Assembly: GCA_038030265.1 (NCBI GenBank)
Contig: CM075942.1
Coordinates: 67,708,926-67,772,925, forward strand
Direction: 5' to 3'
DNA length: 64,000 nt
DNA from: Corythucha ciliata
Taxonomy: Eukaryota; Arthropoda; Insecta; Hemiptera; Tingidae
Shown: one piece after another, positions 20,320 to 32,756 of the stretch
How positions within the stretch are numbered: the first letter of the stretch is position 1
Layout: each line of letters starts with the position of its first letter
Made by a program: the position numbers and the translations under genes
The notes under the pieces: generated by a model
What the model saw: the letters and a program-made list of their open reading frames with translations, nothing else
Told to the model about the DNA's origin: nothing
Databases searched by the model: none

Positions 20320-23300
20320 ACACCCTCATTCCCACCCCTAATCACACCTAACCACACTAGGCAGCGCACGCGCCGTGAGACCCATTTTGCCACTTCTGCC
20401 GAATTGGTCCCTACAGTCCCGTAAAACGTATTCACGTGAAAATACGCCACCGTACGGTATGTATCAGCACATATCGGTACAGCATTGTGTACAGACAGCT
20501 GAGAACGTTGCTCATGCATGTACGTACGTATCGGTAGGAAGGCGTGTCAAGGCGAGCCAAGGCTCTACTGGACGTCGTTTTGGTGGATGGAGGGCTATAG
20601 TTGTGGTCTTGGTGTCCACAGCATCATATGGAGACACGTCGTGTGCGACATGGGCTGCAAAGTAAGGTATAGGTTGCCGGTCTTGGGGTTGACAGTGGAA
20701 CAGTTGCATAGTTGTGCAGAAGTTTGACTGCAACAGATTTGATGGCCCTGTATGCGTTTGGAAGGGTAGATGATATGCTTTTTAGCGGCATTTACAAGAG
20801 GATTGCAGTTCCCGTTTATAAAGACGTCGTTTTGGACTGATGAATCTCAGTGCTCAACACTAGAGGCTGCCTATAAATGAGAGTATAGAGGTGTAGGGAG
20901 AATCAAACATGTACAGAAATGGTCGGAATAGCGCTTCGTTTCGCTTCCACCCTCAGATAAGCTGTTCTCTTTTAGCCCTTTTAGCGACCTTGGGATATCC
21001 AGTACGTACGCCAAAGCAAAGGCGAATAAACCCTACGTCATGGGCCCTTTTGTTCGATTACAGAAAGCATCGGGGCCTGTTTAGGTGGAGACTCTACCGG
21101 GAAGTCCCTCGACGACCGAAATGAGAACGCCGCCGTCGGAGGTCTCAGGTGTTCACCTTGCCGGACTTATTTACCGCGCAGAACGAAGCGCGCGATCCGG
21201 CCGGCGGCCGCCGCTACGATATTCACCGTAAAATGTTATATATAACATTCTTTATGTCATTTTTTTATTTATTTCTTTTTTTCCAAGTACCGCTTCACAG
21301 TTAATTGTTTTATAATGACTTGAATTAAGTATGAGAGGAAGCGATATTAGTTTTATCCTTTTTTCCCTAGTGCTCTTTTGTTTTTTCGTGCTTCGTGCCA
21401 TTAAAAGTTTTGCTCATTTATTCAGTCGATCCATAAAACTCATTGAAATGCCCACAAACATTACAATAACGGCTTTCTGGGCCAATATTTTCTCAGTGAG
21501 AGCGGGCACTGGACTACAGTTGCTCAATATAATAGCCTGACGAATAAGCCGCGTAAATTATTAACTCTCCCCCCCCCCCGCTGTAAACATCCATCGCGCT
21601 CGTTTTTGAGACGAATACGCTCGAGGGCTCTGGGGAACGCGAAAAGCTGCCCACCCTTAATTCTTGAGCTGCAAAAACGCCCATGATCATTGGTGCCTAA
21701 TTAACCAAATATTTTAAAGTGTGTTTTTTAAGATAGGTACGAGGTTAAATTGTGAGTTTTGGGGTAAACCGAGTCATTTTTTACTTTTATAATTACCTAA
21801 AGGTATGAGTTTCCCGGCTAAATAATTATTCTTGGTGAAAAAAAGTTTCTTGGCCTACAATAGGTATTCAAAATAAACCTTTTGACCTTTCCTACGGAGC
21901 CTGGCCAGGGAGTACTCAATAGCCATGAAAATAATATCGAAACGCGTGGGCCATTGAGGTATTAAAGAAGAGGGTCGATGGTATTGCCTTAGTTATTCGT
22001 GTTGCTGACGCTTATACGTACGGCCTTAGAATAGTCATTCGCACTCGCATTGTTTTATACTTTATTTAAATAATAAATAACTGCCCAAATAACCGGTCGT
22101 ATTACGTGCATTAGATGTAAAACCAAAGTATTTTATGCTTGAAAAGCTCAAATGCTTCACCAGAAAGACAGAAACAAAAAAAAAACGTGCTTTCAGAATT
22201 CCAAGTTTGTTGTATAGAAGCGCTCTCGACCTCCCCCCCCCCCCACCACGCTTCGATAATCAAGACCAACCGAGACCGCAGTGCAACCCAAAGTTAGTCC
22301 AAATTGCTTCTCATTAAGAATGTGAGTTTCTTACCGAGGAAATGTATAAACAAAGACACAAAGTAGACTGTTACTGACAATGAGTTGACCTAGTTTTCCC
22401 ATCTGTCAAGCACTTCATCTTCAGTGTGTCCTTGGCTTTCATATACGAAGACCACGCTTTTTTTTTTTTTTTTCAGTTGGGCCTCTCTCAATAAATTTGT
22501 TTAAAATACGTGAATGTGTACAGAAGAACTTGAGCTTTAACGTTTGACATAGAAGGAGTGGATAGGGGGGAGCTGGGAGTAAACAAATCAAATGAAATAA
22601 TAGGTAAGGACTATTGAATTTCTCATTAATAAGAATTTAATTCAACGTATCCAGTGGGGTGTTTGCTTTGTCCTTCAAATGGGCTTGAATTTGAAAGCAC
22701 TAAAGCTCGCTTAATTTTCTCAAAAGGTCAAGTTTAATGTCTCGGAAGTAAATTGCGGGGATGTACCTTTTGAGCCTGCGGTCGTGGTCATTACTCAGAT
22801 GGAGGGACTTAAAAGGACGATGCCACTCTCACTACCGAGATAGGGCTGTAAGGGTGGGATTTCTGGTGTTATCTAATAACTTTGAGAAAACACAATTAAT
22901 TTTGAGTCTGTTTACACCGTGTGGGCTCGGAAGGGTGGGGGAAATGTTCCTTTTAGGTGAATAAAACTCCATTAGCCTTTTTATGCCTTCCCTACGTTTC
23001 ATCATTATCCTTAGTTTTAATTCGTAGCTTGGCAATAAACAATAAGCTTAGCCTTTAAATGATAATTAAATGAATCGGAGGCACGCAATGTATCTGTAAG
23101 GGATTAATTACAGCTCGGATTTGATAGTTATCTCATCGTTTCATCCGCCGGAAGTGGAGCGTTTAAAAGATAGAAAAAAGATCCCTGCGTGAATTCACTC
23201 TAATTTTTTTCAACGTTAATTAAAGTACTTCTCGTTAGCAGTTTTATATGAATTAATTGATCAATCGCTCAATTACAAGCTAACCTGAATAACTTTTCTT

Positions 23301-23699
23301 TTTCGTTTTATAAAAAAAACATCTTACGTCCATTTTGTTGCAAAACTGGATAAAGTCTTACTTCGTAACAAAATTCCAAACACATCAACGAGAAAATAGC
23401 TATTTCAGGTTTAGTGGTGGAGGGGAATGTGGCGGGGGAACGCCAACTTGACCCCTGGGCGTAGGTAGAAAAGGGAAGAAATTGAAAAATAGCCGAAACC
23501 GCCTATTTCCAATCGTGTTCTTTCCGTGGTTCTGGTGTTTTTGGCCCATTTTTCAGTGGACCCTGTATACGCTAATTTTCTCTTGGACAGCGACCGCATT
23601 AACCGCTAGCCCTGAAATTCAAAAGAAAAGCCTTGACTGGTGCTCTGACAATAAGGGACCATCTGAACTCAGACGTGTGTCCGAGCACGAATTACCGCT
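20320..23699. other. 3.4 kb without a recognisable gene
   Basis: The first few hundred bases (to about 20750) should contain what is left of the Gypsy 5' LTR, but no direct partner could be found. The rest is mixed-composition, apparently unique sequence with C runs (21567-21578, 22231-22244), a T run (22458-22475) and no frame longer than about 97 residues. Overlapping frames on both strands at 20.37-20.73 kb look accidental. No RNA gene was recognised. Confidence 0.55.
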
Positions 23700-26600
23700 C
23701 AATTCTAGGCGATAATTACTGATTTTTCTCGATTTTAGCCACGAATTATCTCTATTTGATCCGCGAATTGACGTTTTTCTCCATTTTAGCTATGTTGATT
23801 TTAGCCGCGACTTAGCGCTTTTCCTCAATTTTAGCCGCCGTCATTTTTGTCGCTTTTTGCCACGAGTTTTGTGCTTTTCCACTATTTTCGCCCGCGAATA
23901 TCAGCGCTTTTCCCGAACTTTTTGCAACGTACCTTGCCTATAAAATAGCACACTGGCACGACTTCTCAATTTTGGCCTGAAGAAACTTGGGGTGCGCGCA
24001 TTTTCTCTATTTGAACAGCGAAGTTGCCTTCAAATATACACTGCCGTGAGGGCTGCCATAAGTATAAGTTTATTTTCCTTAATTTTAGCGGCAAAGGTGC
24101 TCTTTTTCATAATATTAGCCGCGAAGCAACGCTTTAAAACCGACAATGTTAGTTAGTAGCAAACGTATAGTCACGAAGTTTCGTCGTGAAACCGCACGAA
24201 TTGGCGTATTTTGAAAAACAAAAAAACAAAAACTGCTATTTTTCTAAACTTCATCCGCGAATTAGAGCATTTACTCGATACATCCGCTAATTAGCGATTT
24301 TTCTCAATTTCATTCTTGAATTGGCGTTTTTCTCTGTTTCAGCCGCTGATTAACACTTTCCCTGAATTTTAGCCGCGAATTAATGTTTTTCATGATTTCA
24401 ACAGCGAATTAGCGTTTTTCCTAATTTTAGCCGCTGTTTTTGGCGTTTTTCTCAATTTCAGCCGTGGATTGGTGTTTTTTGTTGTTTTTTTCACTTTATC
24501 CACGAAGTTGCGCTTTTTCTTGATGATTATTCTCATATGTCAGCCACGAATTAGCGTTTTCTCTGATTTTATCCGCGAACAGTGGCGGATTTATAGGATT
24601 TTATCTTGGGAGGGGTTCTACCATGAATCTCCCTCATTTTTCCTGAGTTTGAGCCGAAAACGTGCCTCTACAGGAACCAATAACTGGCTTTTTCTTTAAT
24701 TTAACCATGAATTAGCGGTTTTCCTCAATTTTTGCCGCGATCTAAGTGCATTTTCTCAATTTTAGCCGCGAATTTTTTTCTTCATGTCAGACGCGAATCA
24801 CTGCGATTCCTCAATTTTCACCGTGAATTAGTGATTTTTCTCAAATTGACCCGCGATTTATCGTTTTTCTCAGTTTCGGCGGCGAATAAGCGCTTCTTGC
24901 CCACTTAAGCCGCGAATTCACTGAATCTTTAACAGCGAACGAGCTCTTCCTCTACATTTTACACAGCAATTAGCGGTTTGTCTCAGTGTTAGCCACGAGT
25001 TAACGTTCTATTCCTCCAATTTTAGCGTTTTTCTTCACTTCTTAGTCATGCGAAATTAGCGCTCATCGCCACTTTAACTGCAAGTTATCTCGTTTCCTCA
25101 ACTCTAGCAGAGAATTAGCGTTTTGATTTCTTCGTTTTAGCTGAGCATTATTTCCGAATTTTAAACGTGAATTATTCCTTAATTCCACGCCTGAATCACA
25201 GCTTTAACTCAATTTCAGCTTCGAACTGAAGTATTTTCACAAAATCCGTGAATTTGCGTTTATCTCTATTTCATCTCCGCGAATGAGCGCCTTTTGTCAT
25301 ATTGGCCGTGAATCAACGCAATTTCCCAATTGTTGCCGGGAATTAGCGTTTGTGTCAGTTTAAGCCGTGAAAAAGCGGAATTACCAAATGTATCTTTGAA
25401 ATTTAGCTTCACATTAGCGCTTGTTTGTGCCGAAAAGTATCGTGTTTCTCCATTTTAGCTACTAATAAGTGCTTTCTGCCAAAATTAGCCACGAATTAAA
25501 TATTTAATTATCTTTATTTTAGTGGCAAATGAGCATTTTACATCAATTTTAGGCGGGAATTAGCGGTTTGTCTCAGTTTTAGCTTTGAATAAGTGGCTTT
25601 TCTCTCACTTATATCCGTGAATTAGCTTTTTTCTCAATTTTTGCCCCGATCTAAGCGCTTTTTCTCAAATTTTTAGTCGCAAATCATTTTTTTCAATTTT
25701 AGCCACGAATTACCGCGTTTCCTCAATTTTAGCCAATTTTCTCAAATTGTTCCGCGAATTGGCTTGTTTCTCCATTTTAGTTGTGAATGAGCGTTTTACT
25801 TCAATTTTAGGCCGAAATTGGCAGGTTTTCTTTTAGCCGCGAATTACGTGGCTTTCTCAATTTTAGCCGTGAATTAGCGATTTTTCTCAATTTCGCTTTT
25901 TCTCAAATTTACGCCACATTTTAGTGTTTTTTTTCGTTTTTGTTTTGTTTTTTCATTTTCAGCAACGAATTAGTGATTTATTTTCCGCTAAAAGCTGCTA
26001 TTTGATACTAGCGTTTTTTTTTTCAACGTTTTCCCGCGTACTTGCCCAAAGAGTAGCACATTAGAACGCTTTCTCAATTTCTTCTGCCTTAAAGGCCTTT
26101 AGAAATTTGGAAATTGGCGTATTTTATCTGTTTTGTCCGCGAAGTTGCCTTCATAAATCTCGAATTGGTGTATTTTTCCTAATTTAAGTGGCAATTGATC
26201 GCTTGTTCTCAATATTTGCCGCTAATAATCGCTTTGAAACCTAAAAATCATTTTTTTTTTCACCTATTTATGCTTTTTGGTGAATGGTGGCCTCACCATC
26301 ACGAGATCGCCCCTTCGTCGAGAAATCATCATTCTTTGCAGATCCCCTTTCAACAGTCGCCCTTTGGCATGTGCAAGGTATTAGAAGAAATCTATGGAAT
26401 GACTATCATCATATTTTTGGCGGACGCCATCTTCTTAGGGGGGTTTAAACCCCCAAAACCCACCCCGTAAATCCACCACTGTCCGCGAATTAACGTTTTT
26501 CTCGCTCAGTCACGGAATTGGCGTTTCCTTAATGTTATCATTGAACTAGTGATTTTTTTGTCAATTTCATACTGTTTAATAGCGTTTTTCCACACATTAG

Positions 26601-27275
26601 AGATTTTCTCAATAATTTTAGCCATGAATTAGGGAGCTTTTAACTCTGTTTTAGCCTCAGATTAGCACTTATCCCCAATCTTATAGCCGCGAATCAACAT
26701 TTTCCCCAATTTTATCCGCGCATTTATGTTTTTCTTGATTTTGACTGTGAATTAATTTTTTTATTCACAATTTTAGCCGCAGGTTTTTGGAGTTTTCCTC
26801 AATTTCAGCCGTAAATTGGTGGTCTTTCCTAATACACTTTATCCGTGAAGTTGCGCTTTTTCTTAGTGATTTTTCTCAATTTTTTTTTATCAGGAATTAG
26901 TGTTTTTTCTAATTTTAGCCGTGAATCAGCGTTTTTCTCTGTTTTAGCCGCGACTAGCACTTTCCCTCAATAATATTTTGTTGCGAATTTCTCCCAATTT
27001 TAGCTGGGCATTTAAGGATTTTTAAAAATGTTAGCCGTGATTTGACGTTTTTCCTAATTTTAGCCGCAAATTGGCCTTTTCTCAATTTTGGTCGTGAATT
27101 TGTGATTTTTTTTTTTTTTTTTTTTTTTACACTCCATCTGTAAATTAGCATCTTTTTGTAGAGATTCGTCCCAATTTTAGCCATGAATTTAACGAATTAG
27201 CGCTGCTCCCAATCTGAGTCACTAAATTGAGTTTTTTTTTTATCAATTTCATCCGTGAATTGGCGTTTTTTTTTT
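23700..27275 (+). repeat. Degenerate ~29-bp repeat field, plus orientation, with ~2.1-kb super-period
   Basis: Well over 100 poorly conserved units built from GAATTAGCG, then TTTTTCTCAA, then TTTTAGCCGC, about 29 bp per turn with frequent length changes. Distinct landmarks repeat at long range: CCTTGCCTATAAAATAGCAC near 23935 matches CTTGCCCAAAGAGTAGCAC near 26042, and CGAAGTTGCCTTC follows each. A longer unit of about 2.1 kb is thus present roughly twice. Short frames here are chance. The same field occurs at 41.6-43.4 and 57-58.5 kb in this orientation and at 54-56.3 and 61.4-63.3 kb reversed. Confidence 0.85.
26275..26475 (-). repeat. Non-repeat insert in the 29-bp field, ending in CCACCACTG
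   Basis: About 200 bp of different sequence interrupts the field. It ends GTAAATCCACCACTG at 26460-26474, and reversed it begins CAGTGGTGGATTTAC. A piece starting CAGTGGCGGATTTA lies at 24584 in the same field and a similar end lies at 16329. It looks like the end of a dispersed non-autonomous element. The other boundary is not defined. Confidence 0.5.
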
Positions 27276-30240
27276 GCCTCTCGCTTCTGCTACACCTTAT
27301 TGTAACCGTTTCGGTGACACTGCTGGCGGCCACTCAGTGATTTGAGGAGGAAACCGGCTACATAAGGTCAATTGAGGATTCTCCGCGGGACTCGTACGTT
27401 CTCCTCAAAACGAAGTACTCGAAGAAATTAACCATAAAAATCTCTTACAATCAGTTAAGGGTGATTTTGGAGAAAATGATCGAAATGGATGAAATCACGG
27501 ATCGTGAGGTTTTTCGACATGCGGGGGAGCCCAAAAATTCAGAAGTATTTTTAAACAGACGAGCCGTTGGAGAGAGATTCTCACAGTGATGTCACCGTTT
27601 ACGTGGAGCTGAACGAATTTTCCCCCGCACGCGGTGACCATCACGCAATCCACAGGACTGAAGTCCATTTAAGGAAGCGGTTCGACGCACGCGGATCGCC
27701 AGGCCACTTGGAGACGAGACAATCTGGCTAAACCTAACTATACAACGCGCGAAACGCTCATTATTGGACATTTTAACGGGGCAGTGACAGCCCCTTCAGA
27801 GCGTTCGTACACTACAGCGCCCCTGGGAGTAGTGAAAATTCAATGACCAGGTGTGAAACATTCACTTTTGGACACTTTCTGAGGCCCTGGCGCTGCGCCT
27901 ACACAGAAAATGGCCAAAAATATAAAAAAGTGACCACACGGGGGTTACAGCAATGACTATACGGGTGTTGAGATAGGGTGTTGAATAATTAAAAAACTAA
28001 ACTGTCAACTCAATTCAAAGCTTTTTAGAACCAGCAACTTTATAAAAGCTCTTTCTTAACGGCGCCTTCTCCCGTGGGATAATTAAAGAAAGATATTTAT
28101 CTCGCTTACGCACTTTAATTATACCACTTTGGTAGCTTGTCACGATCAAGTGGGGTGGGGAACTCGTGTTTCCGACGTCTTTTCATTAAACATTTTATGT
28201 AATTTATTTTAAACATCCCTAGAGAAGCTCCATTTTTATACCACAAAAGACACGACGAGGTTAAGGTGGTGGCCGGGTACAAAGGTATGATAATATCAAC
28301 GGAGGATATCGATTTTTCCTTTTTCACAATGGCAAGGAGCATTGGCTGTGGGGCGCGAGCGGGGTGACAATAAGAAATGTGAATTCATTCAGTTTACACG
28401 GTCCTAATTTCTAAAAGCTTTTCATAAATTTACAGGGTCAGATGCGGGAAAATCGGGGCTTACTTTGTTCAACTTGGAAATTTCGTTTTGCGGCAAAGTT
28501 TCACGCTGGGCATTATTAAGTGTGGAATTGATGGGAATGAGGAAAGACCCACCGCTTATATGGCTTGTGTTTTCGCTTCAACTCTCCCTCTACTCTAACC
28601 GCGTAGTGGAAGAAGTTTTGTTTTGCCTCCTAATTGGAAAAGAAAAATAGAAATAGTAAAGTCTGCCGTTGAGCCAAGAAGAGGGCTATATTTTAAAAAT
28701 TAAATTCTACATGCCTAATTCAACGACAAAACTGGCCATTGCGCTCCACAGAATCTGTCACGTTTGCAATTAAAATTGTTATTTCGCTCGAAGAAATTGA
28801 CTAATCTGATTTATGACGGTCAAGAATTGACTCGACGCATAATAGTTTTGTTTTCTCTCTTCAGGAACCCAAACCACAATACGTATTTACAAAAACTGGC
28901 AATCTCAAGGAAAGGTCCTCTTATATTTATTTCATAATTCAAACGAAGAGGATTGAGTGATTATTAGAGTAGTTCGGCAAATCCTACAGTTCTATACAAG
29001 CATCTCAGAATGTAGCTGATTGAGTTTTGAGGTCGCTATTTTGTCTTTTTTTTTTTCCTTCACTGCTTCACCTCTTTTCCCCAAGGGGAAGCGAATAAAC
29101 TGGGGAAACATAAGATAGTAAGACGAAGGAAATAGAACTTCCAGCCAAGACCTATATGCGAGTCTCGATAATAATGTCTCCGCCTTAACGCAATTCCTTT
29201 TCACTTGAATTATGAAACGTACTCTTCGGCTTCAAATGAAATTATTATGTTTGTGGTTTGTGCTATTCGGGCCTAGTGAGTATATATTGGACATTTTCGT
29301 ATCTATTTAAAAGGTAGTTGGAGACAATTTAAAGGATCACGCGTTAATTCTCCTTTATTGACGAACCCGGTTTACGTAAATCATTTTGATGCTTTGATTG
29401 AATACGGTTAGTCGGTCGAGTGAGAGGGGAAAGAGTGAGAGAGACTTTTTGAAATATGATCGAGTTGCCAACCGTACCAGTATGATCGTGTTTAAGGTTA
29501 TAATAGTATACGCCACACACTATTAATAATTGTTCTATTAGAACCATTTTGAGAAAGGTGTTGAACGAGCTGTTATCCTCCATATTAACACACCACAAGC
29601 CACAATGTATATGCGTCACAAACCCTTGTCAAATAGCCGCCTATAGAAATATCTGCAGAACGTATAATCGTTTCTATAAGTAGCTAAGACATAGATATTA
29701 AGTTGAATTTCGAAGCGCCCCCCCCCCCAGCCAGATAAGTATATCTAACTGAAGTATACTCACAATGATGACAGGGGAAAGGGAAATTTGAGGATACAAA
29801 TTTTTACAATGAGAAACTCAATCGTCTTCTCTTTCTGCTAAATGGACTCTTAGGCCTTAAGTTTTTAGGTTTAATTATAGTTCATTGAGGAAAATTGTCA
29901 GTTTCTGTGCAATGTGCCCCGTTGCTTTCAGCGGTCACCAAAACAGTAACGTTCTGATCATCATTCTCCTTTACAAAACAGGTAGGTCATTAAATTTTCT
30001 ACATCTTTTGTATTCAAAGTATTTTTCTACGGCCAATATGGAAGCCGCTACAACTTCTCGCGGTCCATTGAACTGAGATGACCCTATCTACGGACATTTA
30101 CGGGATTACTCCCCTCCTCACCGCACCTCCATAGTCACAACTGTGAATTCGAGGGATCCGGGGGGGGGGCTGAAAATAAAGAAATTAATCTTTAAATTAA
30201 TTGCTTGCTTTTCTTTAGTTGTTTTGAGTTCCGAGAAAAA
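27276..30240. other. 3 kb without a recognisable gene
   Basis: Apparently unique sequence. No open frame over 91 residues and no motif of a known family. C and G runs are at 29717-29727 and 30161-30169. The stretch 27300-27750 is less AT-rich than its neighbours, but I could not identify exons in it. It is a candidate for true single-copy or intergenic DNA. Confidence 0.5.
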
Positions 30241-30245
30241 ATTGC

Positions 30246-30330
30246 TCCCTAGGGGGGATTCGAACCTACGACCTCCTAGTGTCGCACCAGGTGCTCTTCC
30301 AGCGCAAAGAATTAGGTGACGGCACCTATT
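30246..30330 (-). repeat. tRNA-derived SINE head or tRNA pseudogene
   Basis: The minus strand contains a perfect pol III B box, GGTTCGAATCC (30266-30256), preceded by an A-box-like TGGAAGAGCACC (about 30301-30290) and an anticodon-arm-like CCTGG/CTAGG stem. The T stem does not pair well, base 33 is not T, and the acceptor stem is absent, so this is not a working tRNA. The sequence after the T arm (CCTAGGGAGCAATTTTTTC) resembles the body junction of insect SINEs. Its full extent is uncertain. Confidence 0.6.
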
Positions 30331-30360
30331 ATTGACATGCCCCCTAATGAGGGCTGGGCA

Positions 30361-30515
30361 GTAATTGAATTACATGTAATTAAATTACGTAATTCAATTA
30401 CAATTAGTAATTGATAATTTGTAACTGATAACAACACGCCATTGTAATTGATAATTTGTAATTAAAAGCACTTTTTCGAAGTAATTTGTAATTAACAATT
30501 ACCAATTACATTTCC
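30361..30515. repeat. Degenerate GTAATT/AATTAC simple sequence
   Basis: About 155 bp made almost entirely of TAATTG, TAATTAC and their complements (for example GTAATTAAATTACGTAATTC). It is strongly self-complementary and could fold on itself. No gene. Confidence 0.75.
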
Positions 30516-30806
30516 ATCTTCAGAGCAAATATTAGTTCGAAAACTCAGCGGGTACTATTTCGCGCCTTACTTGGAGCTTTCGGAGGAGTTTTTGCATGAA
30601 ATCCTCTGAAAAAAAAAGAGTTTCAATTATGACACGAGCGATATCCTCGAGCTTAGGGTTGCCAATTTGAAATTTGAGAAAAACGGTACAAAAGTTTCAA
30701 AGATCGAAACCCCAAACCAGTGGCGTAAGTAAGAATTTGTCTTGGGGGAGAAGGATCAGATTGAAATCTCGTAAGGTTGAAAGGAGGCGGGTAATTTCAC
30801 ATTTTA

Positions 30807-30947
30807 AGCCCTGTTCACACGATGCAATGTTTGAAGTTATATTGCGTGCTGGTTTTTTAAAAACATATGTTCCTTGGTAGTGACCGGATGTTTTTAAAAA
30901 TCCAACATGCAATTAAGCTTCAAACATTGCATCGTGTGAACAGGGCT
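30807..30947. mobile_element. 141-bp MITE with TTA target duplication (PIF/Harbinger-like), copy 1
   Basis: Terminal inverted repeats are AGCCCTGTTCACACGATGC at the left and the matching GCATCGTGTGAACAGGGCT at the right, extending to about 30 bp. The flanks are TTA at 30804-30806 and 30948-30950. A 3-bp TTA duplication is the hallmark of PIF/Harbinger insertions. The interior has AGTGACCGGATGTTTTT, shared with the second copy at 52715-52855, which is also exactly 141 bp. Non-coding; it would depend on a transposase elsewhere. Confidence 0.85.
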
Positions 30948-31027
30948 TTAGTATGTTGGAAATTTTTGAAGTTGAAAGAACCAGTGGCCTCAGCGGGTGA
31001 AACTGGTGACGATGGACCGACTATTGA

Positions 31028-31570
31028 GAGTCGTTAAAGTACAAGGAGTACAACAGCAAAGCATTGACTGTGATCATCAGTAACTTGGCTGATGAGACGT
31101 TACAAAAAATCATGAGATTCCGCTCAGCTTACGAAGTATGGACAGAGCTTCACCGATTATTCGATGGCGTAACAGAAGACAAAGCTTACGATTTGTGCTT
31201 GCGATTTTTTTGCCATACTATGGACCCGTCAGATGACGTGTCAACTCATCTCTCCGAGCTAAAAACTTTGTGGACCGACCTACAGCTAGAACTTTCAAAA
31301 GAAGGTAAGGTTGTCGATCTACCTGAAATCCTGCTTATTTGTAAGATTCTTGGCACGCTCCCAGAAAGTTATTTCTCATTCAGAGCTAGTTGGATGTTAC
31401 TCAATAGAAAAGAGAGAACAATAGACAATCTTACAAATCAGCTATGCGCTTATGAAAATGCCTTAGCTAATCAGAGCGTAAGTTCCTCAATGGTCGAAGC
31501 CCTCAACGTGAAAGGTTTTGGTTCGAGAGAGACGGTGCGTCGAGAGTTTAAGCCTAGAATTCAGAGATAG
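31028..31570 (+). pseudogene. Copia Gag (UBN2-type), N-terminus missing
   Basis: Readable from about 31028 (KYKEYNSKALTVIISNLAD) through the core LQKIMRFRSAYEVWTELHRL, YLCLRFF-like and VSTHLSELKTLWTDL helices, to FKPRIQR and a stop at 31568-31570. The family normally starts with some 50 more residues, which are absent, so the copy is 5' truncated near 31010. Gag builds the particle. A one-base break at the stop separates it from the zinc knuckle. Confidence 0.82.
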
Positions 31571-32756
31571 TGTGTTTTTACTGTAAAAGACCTGGACACA
31601 TTTTACGCAATTGTAGAAAGTGGATATCTGACGGTCGACCCCCAAGAAGTCAAAACCAGGCAAACAGATTTGAAGAGGGAACTGACGTTAACATGTTTCT
31701 AATGGCTGTGCATGAAGATTCGCCCTTTGGTCAGAATGTTGACGATTGGTTTGTCGACAATGGTGCCACTAGCCAAACAGTAAAGATTTTTTTGTTGATT
31801 TCGAAAAGTTTGATAAACCCCACAGAGTTGTGTCAGCCGGTGGGAGTACATTAGAAGCCGTAGGGAAGGGGAGGATAAAATTCAAGTCGATCGTGAGTGA
31901 AAAGAAGGAATTTTTCATCATGTTGTCAAACGTATGGTTTGTTCCAGGTATTCAGAAAAATATTTTTTCTGTCCTAGCCGCTCAAGACTTTAAGTCCGAT
32001 AATAGCGTTTTCACCTCTACGGCCCGGGCCTGTAAATTACTTATAAATGGGGAAACGTACCTTACTGGCAGCCGGCAAATCAATGGAGGATTATACAAGT
32101 TGAAAATAACACCAATCAAACCGAATCCCAGCGCTGAAGTAAATTTCTTGAGTGGAAGAAACATTTTGCAACTCTACCATGAGCGATTGGGACATCAAAA
32201 CAAACGTCACGTAAAGAATGTCATCGCTAGGGAGCTGAATATAAAGGTGGGCCTTGACGATGAACTATGTGAAGGGTGTGTTTATGGCAAGGCTCATAGG
32301 ATGAAATTTGGCACAAGACCTAAAGTATCTGCACCTGGTGAGCTGATCCACGCTGATGTGTGTGGACCATTTGAGAATTCATGCTTGGGTTACAGATATT
32401 TTGTTTTATTCAAAGACGGTTTTACGAATTTCAGGCACACCTATTTCATTAAAAAAAAAATCATGTGTTCACGAAAAATTAAAATTATTTATTGCCGAAG
32501 TAACAGCAGTACGACACAGAATAAAGTGTATTTTAAGTGATAACGGGGGCGAATTTGACAATCAACCTGTACGAGACTTGCTCAGTAAAATAGGCGTAAG
32601 ACAGAGATTTACGATGCCATACACGCCGGAGCAAAATGGAACGAGCGAAAGAGAAAATAGAACGATTATTGAGTCAGCCAGGGCAATGATGCATGCGCAT
32701 GAAGAAATTCCTCAACTCCTTTGGGCAGAACTAGTTAATACGGCTACTTACATTTT
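31570..32756 (+). pseudogene. Copia zinc knuckle, protease and integrase (first part)
   Basis: CFYCKRPGHILRNC is the CCHC knuckle. WFVDNGATSQ is the protease site, with Asn where the family usually has Ser in DSGAS. A frame change follows near 31790, then the protease body (NVWFVPGIQKNIFSVLAAQD). The pre-integrase zinc region is LYHERLGHQNKRHV...CEGCVYGKAH. The integrase core has Asp in ELIHADVCGPF, Asp in LSDNGGEFD and Glu in PEQNGTSERENRTI. The frame breaks at the A10 run (32451-32460). The last codons (TATYI) are cut by the LINE insertion. Confidence 0.87.

Noticed and set aside
20375..20733. Overlapping frames of 69-96 codons
   Set aside because: Present on both strands, no motif; probably inside remains of the Gypsy LTR region.
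23700..27275. CRISPR or tandem-peptide gene in the 29-bp field
   Set aside because: The repeat drifts in length, lacks spacers and has stops in all frames. Short frames are chance.
30246..30330. Functional tRNA gene on the minus strand
   Set aside because: T stem mispairs, position 33 is not T and there is no acceptor stem.
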